Assembly: GCA_946406115.1 (NCBI GenBank)
Contig: OX291543.1
Location: 5,024,501-5,088,500 of the forward strand
Direction: 5' to 3'
DNA: 64,000 bases
From: Apoda limacodes
Taxonomy: Eukaryota > Arthropoda > Insecta > Lepidoptera > Limacodidae
This document shows positions 24,144-33,991 of the stretch, in pieces. The stretch's first letter is position 1, and each line of letters starts with the position of its first letter. A model generated the notes under the pieces. That model had not been told where the DNA came from. It saw nothing but the letters and a program-made list of their open reading frames with translations, and ran no database searches. A program made the translations under genes and the position numbers.

Positions 24144-27100
24144 TTATGGAGTTACAAAATTGACACTGTTCTTGATCATTTTCATGAATTCTTGAACCGA
24201 TATCTGAAATGAAAATACCGGTCAAGTACAAGTTGGGACTCTGGCAATTAAGTGTTTCGTACTTAGTACTTTTTTAACATAAAAACTCAGTCAAGTGCGA
24301 GTCTGACTCGCGCATCGTGGGTTCCTTACCACCATTTACGTAATTTACGAACACAAAGACAAAAGTGTGTCGCTAAGCAGCCACCTATCCAATGACTGAA
24401 TAAGCCCGACGTTGCTTAAATTTTAAATATTTTTTCCAACAAACAAATGTGTAACTGTTTCTTTTAATATAATCGCTCGAGGTCGTCAAACACTTGACTT
24501 GGTTTTTATATTATAGTTTTGTGCTCACACTATAAATATTTATATACAAGTTTGAAGCTCCAATTCGTTACTGCTTTTACGATAGAGCAAAAACAACGGC
24601 AACTTGTTTCTTGGTCTTGGGGGATCCCCCTAAAATTTTTACTTTTTTATTATTTGTTAGATAATCCACCATATTTTGTTAATATTTCAGGCTTATACCT
24701 ATTTCTCAAATGATTTGGTTGGATTGATTCATTCTCACACTTTAGAACCGAAATGGTCACGTACAGTGCGGTTTCAGAGAAACTTACTCCCGCGAACGCT
24801 TGGGTTGTGGAATGAGCTTTTTGCCTAGGTTTTTTCTAAGGTTTTACCAGTATGGGGTTTTTAAGTTATTAGATTTTGAAGAGTCTGCAACGCGAGAGAT
24901 GCCCCAGGTCACAGAATAATTAATAGTAGTCCCAGGTGTTGCAAGCGACCATGGCTGCGGTGACCACTTACCATCGGGCAGACCGCGAGCTTGTTTGTTA
25001 CCTTAGTGGTAGTAAAAAAAAACCTATTCACTTGAAATCGGTGATATGACATGTTTGGCTGCCCTGTCCTTGCTGTATTCGATTCTCTAAACGCTAGCTA
25101 ATTGGAATATAATTAAGTTTAAATTATCCTCATTTGCTGTTTTTCTAAGTGAAATAATCATTTTTGAAACTTCTAATATTTCTTATATTTTTGAAGTGTC
25201 CAGGAAATATTCTAACAACTGTATTCCTGAAATCTTTATACATACCGAACTTTGTACCTCTATGGTATGGTTCCTACAATATAGGATGAGTTCTGCAACA
25301 GCTGTCATTGGAAAGTTCCGAAGTTTTCACCTCTTTACCTGTGGGATGAGTTCTGCGACAGCTGTCATTGGAAAATTCCTAAGTTTTCACCTCTGTACCT
25401 GTAGCTTGAGTTCTGCGACAGCTGTCATTGGAAAATTCCGAAGTTTTCACCTTTATACCTGTAGGATGAATTCTGCGACAGCTGTCATTGGAAAATTCCG
25501 AAGTTTTCACCTCTATACCTGTAGGATGAGTTCTGCAATAGCTGTCATTGGAAAGTTCCGAAGTTTTCACCTCTATACCTCTAGGATGAGTTCTGCGACA
25601 GCTGTCATTGGAAAATTCTGAAGTTTTCACCTCTATACCTGTAGGTTGAGTTCTGCGTCAGCTGTTATTGGAAAATTCCGAAGTTTTCACCTCTATACCT
25701 GTAGGATGAATTCTGCGACAGCTGTCATTTGAAAAATCCGAAGTTTTCACCGCTATACCTGTAGGATGAATTCTGCGATAGCTGTCATTGGAAATTCCGA
25801 AGTTTTCACCGCTATATCTGTAGGATGAGTTCTGCGACAGCTGTCATTGGAAAATTCCAAAGTTTTCACCTCTATACCTGTAGGGTGAGTTCTGCGACAG
25901 CTGTCATTGGAAATTCCGAAGTTTGCACCTCTATACCTGTAGGTTGAGTTCTGCGACAGCTGTTATTGGAAAATTCCGAAGTTTTCACCTCTATACCTGT
26001 AGGATGCATTCTGCGACAGCTGTCATTGGAAAATTCCGAAGTTTTCACCTCTATACCTGTAGGGTGAGTTCTGCGACAGTTGTCATTGGAAAATTCCGAA
26101 GTTTGCACCTCTATACCTGTAGGTTGAGTTCTGCGACAGCTGTCATTGGAAATTCCGAAATTTTTCAGCTCTATACCTGTAGGAAGAATTCTGCGACAGC
26201 TGTCATTGGAAAATTGCGAAGTTTTCACCTCTATACCTTTAGGATGAGTTCTGCGACAGCTGTCATTGGAAAATTCCGAAGTTTTCACCTCTATACCTGT
26301 AGGATGAATTTTGCGACAGCTGTCATTGGAAAATTCCGAAGTTTTCACCTCTATACCTGTAGGGTGAGTTCTGCGACAGTTGTCATTGGAAAATTCCAAA
26401 GTTTTCACCTATATACCTGTAGGTTGAGTTCTGCGACAGCTGTCATTTGAAAAATCCGAAGTTTTCACCTATATACCTATAGGATGAATTCTGCGATAGG
26501 TGTCATTGGAAAATTCCGAAGTTTGCACCTCTATACTTGTAGGGTGAGTTCTGCGACAGTTCTCATTGGAAAATTCCTAAGTTTTCACCTCTGTACCTGT
26601 AGCTTGAGTTCTGCGACAGCTGTCATTGGAAAATTCCGAAGTTTTCACCTCTATACCTGTAGGTTGAGTTCTGCGACAGCTGTCGTTGGAACATTCCGAA
26701 GTTTTCACCTCTATACCCATAGGTTGAGTTCTGCGACAGCTGTCATTGGGAAGTTCCGAAGTTTTCACCTCTATACCTGTAGGATAAATTCTGCGACAGC
26801 TGTCATTGGAAAATTCCGAAGTTTTCACCTCTATACCTGTAGGTCCAGTTCTCCGAAAGCTGTCATTGGAAAATTCCGAAGTTTTCACCTCTATACCTGT
26901 AGGATGAGTTCTGCGACAGCTGTCATAGGAAAATTCCGAAGTTTTCACCTCTATCAATATCGTCCCAGCACTAGATCTGTTACTGTGACAGCGGCCTCTC
27001 GATTAACTATAGTTGGTTATAATGTACTTATACCCGTTACTTTCGTAAATCTAAAGAAGTCAGCAGCGGACGTCTTGCTACTTGCTACGAATATCAAAAC

Positions 27101-30100
27101 TAATCAGAAGAATAGAACAAAAATCAAAACTTATTTCAAGTCAGCACCTCTTATGCATGTACCTGCTTGAAACGTTATGATACTAACGAATGGAAAATGA
27201 AAAATGCGTTTTTTTATATATGTTCTTATAAGGGTGCTGGGTTATTTGAAATTGCGGCAGTAGTTCTTCACTATGACACATGTGTAGATAAGTTGGTAGA
27301 TAGAGGACTGTAGGTACTAACAACGCCGTCAAAATCCTTGTCAGCATCGTCTATCATCTCTTCAATCTCCTGATCGGTAAGGTTCTCTCCCAAAATACCG
27401 GCCACGTGCTTCACGTTCTCGAAACAAATGTAGCCTGCAATAAACGAGAAGCGTTAGAGCTTTGTTAAGAAAGGGGGCTTATTTTAAAAAACCTCAAGTA
27501 CCTACTTCAGACATGATAGAGTACAATGTATTTACATACCTACTACAATAAGTATTTTCACAGACCTCGGGATGGAAGACCTATAGTAGAAACTCGAGTA
27601 ACCGGACTAATTGTTGTTAGGCATTTGGATAATCGATTGTATGAAGAAAAGCGGGTTTTGTGCATAATGTTATGTATTTCTCAGAGTGTGTCAGAGCGAA
27701 GGAACCATTTGTTAACTAACTTAGACGATAAGAAATGAGCGGCGCAGCGATCCCACGGGGCGCGGGCGGGATATATAATTGGCCGGAGTTGGTAGTCCGG
27801 ATAATCGCGAATCCGTATAACTGAGGGCCGGATACTGGAGTTTCTACTGTACATGTATTAACATATGTACATTTTACCCTCGAATTCCCAAGTTTAAGAC
27901 TTTTTGCAATAAGGTTCGTGATGCGGTATTTAAAACGCATATCTAAGGCGCGGAATTCGCACATGTTTAGAATCAACTCAGTATGTTTTTGTTCAGATGA
28001 GGCGTTTTACAGGCGTTATGTCGTGAATTAAACTATGGCCTCCAGTATCTCGATTACGCACGAATAGAACATTTTAGTAGTTAGTAACTATCTTTGTTTC
28101 TTTATATAATATTATAAAGAATAAATATTTTATGAGATTTTGCGATTAGTTATTTCTCAGTTAATATCTTGAGTGCCCTAGTGTAAGTAATGTTTATCAA
28201 ACCCATAATTTACTTAAAACACTCGCTGATTTTATTGTGAATTTAAAATTGCGTTTTCTAGCCTTGCAAAATATTTTAGTTTGAACAAAATACGTTATTA
28301 TTGTAACGTAAACATACAAATATCAAGACCAAGGAAAATAAAGTAACCTACTTCTCCTTCGTTTTCAAACAAATAACATCAGGATTTATCCATAATTCAA
28401 ACGTCTGCTCTAATAGTGTGTATAGGTCTATGGGAACATGCGCCATCTCGCTCTCTTGCCTCGAGACTGCATAAACCATGCCCTAAACACATATAATTCT
28501 AGGGTATGCCAGTCTTAACCAATCTTAATGAGCTATTATTAAAGTCTACAATCAAGATAATCAATGACCTGAATCATCCACATCGAAAAGTCTGAAGCTC
28601 TTCATGGTGTCCCCATCGCTGTCCTGATGCATAATCTTCCTCATGATAGCAGTTTCAAAGTTTTCAAAGCTGAGTTTCCCAGTCTGCCCTTTGTCTACTC
28701 CGTTGACCATGTGCTGCAACTCTTCGTTAGTGGGCTCATAACCTTAATCCAAAATAAATAAAAGACAAGGATTATTTTTGAATCGTGCGATTTAACGATT
28801 GGATAGAATTATACAATCGTTTAGGTACATGACCGCATGACTATCGGACCTACTGCCTTTCTTCTTATCCAAAAAGGGCGAATGCGTCCAGATTCTACTC
28901 GTACACGCGTAGGAGAGTGTTAAGGGGACGCCAGTGACCTTGGGTAAGTATAGAGCAAGCTAAAACCATTTAAAGTGCTTGCGTAAGGTTGAACTTTGCA
29001 TATCACGTTTTATGTTACTTACGCGTAGTGCGACATATTCTTGCTCATACATATTAGTACATATTCATGTTTTTAATAAACTGAGCTTCAAATAGAAATT
29101 CTAGCCGATTTTTCTTTAATTATGAAACAATAACGTTATCTGACTATATCGAGATACCTACGACAAGTGAACTCATTTTTAAGAATTTTATTTTCTTAAT
29201 TTCTGAACATTTTTTTGTTCGCTTTTTCATTATTTCTTTACTCCAGTTTTTTTTTTCGATAAGAAGGTATGCGCCACTTATTCAATCTCGACAAAATAAG
29301 ATAGACCACAGACCGTTTTGGGATATTAGGATATATCACGTGCTCTCCATTTTGTAAACAATGTACTCTCTCCACGAATCTACGCCTGCTCGACTCTCTA
29401 CTGCATCCACTCGCGTGTATTGCTCGCGATTCGATCGAAATTATATATATTGTAGTCTTTGAGTGCGACCATGCTTGCCTTCACTGCTTCACGCGCTAGT
29501 GGACTAAAGATACCAACCTAAAGCTTTGATTGCGACTCGAAAATCTTCTGCTTTGATTTTTCCTTCCCCGGTGTGGTCCAGGAGGTTAAAAGCCTCGCGA
29601 AGATCTTTTTCCTGTAAATTATAATGAAATATACATTTAATACATCATTTACATTTAGCCACTTCCACTGCGCCTCGCGCTGCCGGCAAATAATTCCCTA
29701 GATACTGCCGTGGCAGGATCGACAGAAGTGTGTGTTTACATTCTGCCCTACCACTCACTTCGCTTTCGACTTTCGGCAATGGCGGACGTCGAAATAATTA
29801 CAGCGTCTGTACTGTGTCTTCTTGCAATATGCAAGTATGTTAATTCTTTAAAGTTATAAAATTAATAATTGTAAATTTTTCGTCGCAGAAGATGTGAGAT
29901 GTAGATGATTTTAGTTTAATTTGTGGCTTTTGTCCTTTAAATCCCATTTTGGCAGTAAAGAAACAACACACGTCAGATTCGTCCAGCCGCTCAGCGGGAA
30001 GTGAGAGACGAAGCTGAATGTAAATACTGTATTTTTCAGGATATGGACCTTAAATTGCAGTTATTTAATATAATTTTAGTAATACCTACTTTTTGCTTTG

Positions 30101-30950
30101 ACCGTCATCTCCTTTTAGTTTTTTTTCAATACGAACTCTTTTGTGGTTCATATTTGTTTTCCTGGATCTGTATGCTATAGACTTTCAATGAAATAATGGA
30201 AGTTTTATAGCATCGTAGTTCGTGGCGGTGGTGTTGAAACTTCGTTGGTATTGTTTTGTAAGTTAGTTGCACCTTAGTAAGCCATAACATTTGCATTTGA
30301 TTGAAACCAAACGCTCCCAGATCGGCACATAGTAATAATTTTAGGATCACGAGTATCACGACCCACTATTTTGTTTTAAACATATTTTTGTTATCTATTT
30401 TGAAAATACTAGGATTATGGTTTTTCAATCCTGGAATTTCAGAACCCTCACTCTTTTAGGAAAAAGGAGTCATATGATATGATAGCAGTCGTTAAGCCTA
30501 GTGAGGGCCTTCTCGGGTTGCTTGGAAATCCTACTGGCGCTGCAAGCTCTGCCATTCGCGCTTAGCTTCCTTCTCTAAAAAGAAAAAAGGTCTGTACCCC
30601 TTTAGTGGGGACAAACACCGGTTTAGGCGACAACGCAAGGCTTTAAATTGAAATTTATTCCAATAAATATATCCGAAGGAAGATGATGATCCAATAGAGA
30701 CTATATTAAAGTAACACAAGGGACTTGATGACACATATATGAGAAAATGTGTTCGTTTGTTCTGCTCTTACGTAGTGATGAAGCCACGGAGGAACGTATT
30801 TTGTCTATTTACCTGTTCAGCAGTGAACCGTAATTTTGCCTGAACCTCCTTTATTTCTGGTAATTTAAAAACGCCTTCATCATTAACAGCTTCTGTTTCA
30901 GATATCCCCGCAGTAGTTGTCAAGCTGTAATATGTCCCTGTAGGTTCCAT
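24144..30950 (-). CDS. CETN: Centrin (caltractin), complete, five exons
   Basis: Centrins are EF-hand proteins of centrioles and basal bodies, and also act in nuclear export and DNA repair complexes. Minus-strand exons, all phase-consistent with GT/AG borders: 30813-30950, 29518-29611, 28569-28742, 27322-27434 and 24144-24203. They give 192 residues. Exon 1 encodes a 46-residue head, longer than the ~25-30 residues of vertebrate centrins, with no obvious motif. The four EF-hand loops begin DHTGEG, DKGQTG, DVDDSG and DKDFDG; only the fourth has the canonical D-x-D-x-D-G pattern with Glu at position 12, which is in line with weak calcium binding by the first sites in this family. The centrin signature ELGENLTDxE appears as [19 protein letters not shown], and the end reads [16 protein letters not shown] in place of the vertebrate KKTSLY tail. 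Intron 4 (24204-27321) is 3.1 kb and contains a CR1-like fragment and the 60-bp array. Confidence 0.88.
24285..24340 (+). repeat. Interspersed repeat R2 head
   Basis: TCAAGTGCGAGTCTGACTCG, then CGCATCGTGGGTTCCTTACC. This is the most conserved R2 head in the window and contains the palindrome GCGAGTCTGACTCGC. Confidence 0.5.
24726..25020 (+). mobile_element. CR1-like 3' end fragment in centrin intron 4
   Basis: Plus-strand piece corresponding to the last part of the 988-codon ORF ([13 protein letters not shown], then [15 protein letters not shown] with frameshifts) and the shared 3' tail ending TTAGTGGTAGTAAAAAAAAA near 25020. It is antisense to the host gene. A small duplication or insertion (AGAATAATTAATAG) interrupts it near 24920. 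Confidence 0.8.
25283..26956. repeat. 60-bp tandem repeat array (minisatellite), about 28 copies
   Basis: Unit (starting anywhere) includes AAGTTTTCACCTCTATACCT, GTAGGATGAGTTCTGCGACA and GCTGTCATTGGAAAATTCCG. About 28 head-to-tail copies, mostly 60 bp, with a few 59-bp copies lacking one A in GGAAAATT (for example near 25790, 25910, 26150) and a 61-bp copy near 26160. Every copy carries the palindrome GACAGCTGTC (or one-base variants), which contains an E-box CAGCTG. Because 60 is a multiple of 3, long frames stay open on both strands ([18 protein letters not shown] on plus, [20 protein letters not shown] on minus). These are by-products of the period, and frames restart at the 59-bp copies. 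The array lies wholly in centrin intron 4. Confidence 0.95.
27584..27849. mobile_element. pogo/Tigger-like MITE
   Basis: Left end TAGTAGAAACTCGAGTAACC and right end (reverse complement) CAGTAGAAACTCCAGTATCC form a terminal inverted repeat of about 22 bp. TA dinucleotides flank both ends (27582-27583, 27850-27851), as for Tc1/mariner/pogo elements. Length is 266 bp with no transposase. It is in centrin intron 3. Confidence 0.65.
29250..29345 (-). repeat. Second copy of the 23140 repeat family, in centrin intron 2
   Basis: Shares the CCACTTATTCAATCTCGACA and GTTTTGGGATATTAGG blocks with 23200-23260. See the entry at 23140. Confidence 0.4.
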
Positions 30951-31591
30951 TTTAAGAATCGACTACTTGACTAACAATGGCAGTATCTGTATTGAGCTAG
31001 GTGGTCATGACAACATCGATCTAATCTAACGAGTCTAAAGCCATGGAGACTATATTAATGACAAATATATCACTATTGGAATGCCCAATGCATGGCATAG
31101 GCCTTTTATTAGAAAAGAGACGCTTAGCTGTCCTTAGTTCCTGTATATTACTTACTACTCGGGCGAGTTAACATGACACCTGGCCGCGCAAGTTTATTTA
31201 ATGTAGGGTGTGGTTCAAGTGAAAAAAACCGGACTTTTCGTTATGCTAAGTGTGTACAAAGGGGGTGCTGAAAAAAAAAATCCTTAATTTTGTATGAAAA
31301 TTTGTAGTATATATTTTGATGATGGAAATCGATTCAGTTCATCGTTTGTATAGAGCAGTTTTGTCTGTGACCCTTCCTCGGACCGCTGGGGGGAGTTTAG
31401 ATTTTTTTTAAATAGAGAGCCCCATTTAAAAAAAGTTTTGAACCCGACTAGGGGTCACAGACAAAAGTGGTCCATACAAACGTTACTGCCGACGATGTAC
31501 TTCATTTGTGCACCTCAACCATAACCAAAAAAAAGGAAAAAACGTGAATATATTCTAAGTTCGGGTTTTTCCTTCCACCTCCTTTGAGTTA
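30951..31591. other. Upstream of centrin; nothing recognised
   Basis: Includes the likely centrin promoter just above 30950, without a clear TATA box. An imperfect inverted pair lies around 31340-31500 (GTTTGTATAGAGCAGTTTTGTCTGTGACCC type against GGGTCACAGACAAAAGTGGT near 31450), suggesting a decayed foldback element. Confidence 0.4.
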
Positions 31592-33988
31592 GGGGCCGTC
31601 CATTAATCACGTGAGGTTTTTTTAGCATTTTTTAACCCCCCCTCCCCCTTGGTGATACGTGGTGAGGTTTAAGACTAAAAAAAAATCACGTGTATTTTTT
31701 AGTATCTACAAATAATCCTAAAATTTTTAGAATATTATCTTTAAATACAGGTATAAAGTAAAAAAATAATCTAATTCTATTCTAGAAAGGACCATGATAA
31801 AAATGTCTAGACAGAAAGATTGACATTGAAAACAGGTTGTTTTTGACTGGCATAAAAATAATATTGAATGGTGGAATTGGAATGGTGTAATCATGCGAAA
31901 AATATATATTTTTAATTGTAATGTACATTGTCTCCGGACCATGGATAAGAAAGACTTTCTTTAACTCTAACAACTGGATAAGATCTTGCAAGTCAGTTGT
32001 TGGCACTGTGCTTTGTTGAAGATCAACGTCAGTTTCATCAAGCCACTCGGCTCTCTCTCATTTCCGCATACTACGCAGATAATCTTTTCGATCTACCGAT
32101 CGATCGTCGCGTGAGGATGTGTGAAGTACGAACATTGTGCATCTCTAGACGTTTTTTTCTCTATAAAGGAGTCTCAACCCATATAGCGCCCAACGCCTCG
32201 GCTTGGGTTGTAGCTCTTTGGGGTCGTCCCTTCGACCAGCGTGAGCCTCGAACCTGAAGGTCAATCAGCGCCAGTAGAGGAGTTCCCCGTTACGCGGTTG
32301 CGATTGCGAGTGGGGGCGAGAAGCGCCCCGGTACTCTTTGATACCTCGTGTATCCGTGCGGTCGCCGACGAACCTGGGGACGTCGGCGTCGTGTTAGAAA
32401 GGAGTCCCTATTTAGAGAGGTCGTTGAGACTAGTCTCGCTATTCGGATAGCAGATCGTCGTCTAGGGCGGTTAGTACGTGCCGAGGTCGCCTAACAATTG
32501 TTTGTCGACCGTGTCGGGGGGATGATAAGTTGTGGATTGCACAATTAATCGGTTCGAGTGATTTTGTGTACGCTCGAAAAAGCGGACTGCCAGATCTTTG
32601 AAATATTGGGGAATCGTGGGAAGTTCGAAATCTCCGCATGGACGTACCAGGAGGCGCCGGAGAAGGCGGGTTTTGGAGGGTCTGAAGTTTATGGAGATTG
32701 CGCTTGGATAACGCAAAGACTACGCTAGCATAAGCTAGTATGGGGCGGATGCAAGTTGTGTAAAGATTTAGCTTATTTCTAAGCGACATCTTACTGTACT
32801 TGCCTATCATGGGAAAAAAACGACCGAGGACAAAAGCGGCTCGGCCTCTACTATTTTAGAGAGATATTTGGCCTTGTTTTGCCAAGGAATGGCACGATCG
32901 AGGAGTGAGAGGGAAGATGGTCTCGGAGGGAGGCCTGTGAAGAAAGCATTCGCCTAGTCCATTGTTGCGGATTGGAGTCTCTTAGTGATTCGACTCACTT
33001 GCCTACCGGCGGTGTAAATAGCGGTAACGTCCGCGAAGAGGGCTAAAAGGGTACCTATCGTTTTAGGGCTATCGTTTGTGTACAGAAGGTACAAGATAGG
33101 GGCGAGCACGGACCCTTGCGGGATTTCTGCTTGTATTGGACGAGGGAAAGAGAGAGTGCCTTCGACTGTATAGCGACTCTCTAGACTATTATTGCTCAGA
33201 TAAGGTTGCTTGTGACATGAATTTACATGTCCCTTGACTTTCTTCCTTGTACAGAAGTACAATCCACGCCGCACGTCCTTACCACAAGTTGCTGGCGATC
33301 CTTCTGCAGGCTAGGGCAATACAGGTCATAAAGCAATTTGTTAAAGCCCTCATGCGTTGGGGTAATTCCACGAGACCAACGCAGAAGAAATGTAGCAAAC
33401 GTCTTGCCATCATGCTCTTGAGGCTTTGGAATACATAGGCTATTAGACGTCTGCAATATCGGAATATAATATTTCTGTGCGCCAACGACTAGCTAAAACT
33501 ATTAAAATCCTAAGAAATTAATTTAATAAATTTTTTATAACGTATAAATAAAAAAATGGTTTTTGTTTTGCATTAGCCCACCACAAATCATTAAATTCTT
33601 TCTGAGCCACACTAGGTTTTTTTTTCCTTTCATATACACTGCAAATAGGTCTTTATACAGATCACCTAGTTTTGGCACATTTTTTTTAATGCCAAAACAT
33701 ACGAGGTTATGGTTTACGCATGTATTCGGCGCCAAAATAACAGAATAACTTGCGACTGGCAAGCCGATCCCGGCAGTAGTCGCGGTGCGCGGGGACTTTG
33801 TTCGTTGCCTGGCAATGGCGAGTAAAGGTCGCACTACCCGCCGCTTTCGGTTTAGAAATCGCGCGTTTGACTAAAAAATAAATACACGTGATATCTAACT
33901 ACACCCCCTCTCCCCCTTGTGATATTTCGTGATTTTTGGCGAACCCCCTCCCCCCCTTTCGAGCCTCACGTGATTAATGGACGGCCCC
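31592..33988. mobile_element. TIR element (PIF/Harbinger-like) carrying a nested Jockey copy
   Basis: Both ends carry GGGGCCGTCCATTAATCACG in inverted orientation, followed inside by C/G-rich runs. A TTA flanks each end (31589-31591 and 33989-33991). A 3-bp TWA target duplication with a GGG-type terminus suits PIF/Harbinger elements. No transposase was recognised. Inside are a decayed Jockey element (32150-33280, minus strand) and an unidentified minus-strand open stretch (33535-33834) with KKNVPKLGDLYKDLFAVYM. An inverted, partial copy is at 38809-39508. Confidence 0.7.
32150..33280 (-). mobile_element. Decayed Jockey-type LINE, 5'-truncated
   Basis: Minus-strand frames read IPQGSVLAPILYLLYTND (the PQG RT motif), then LALFADVTAIYTAGRQV, where the second Asp of FADD is lost in this copy, then the Jockey tail region LRNKLNLYTTCIRPILAYAS and RRPRHVLTALDDDLLSE. 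An A-run follows at the 3' end near 32155. Frameshifts separate the pieces. The copy at 39440 keeps FADD. Confidence 0.75.
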
Positions 33989-33991
33989 TTA

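Noticed and set aside
25283..26956. CRISPR array
   Set aside because: Units are contiguous with no unique spacers, and the host is a eukaryote.
25196..27170. Long repeat-protein ORFs over the array on both strands
   Set aside because: They result from the 60-base period; frames break at 59-base units, both strands are equally open, and the region is inside a centrin intron.
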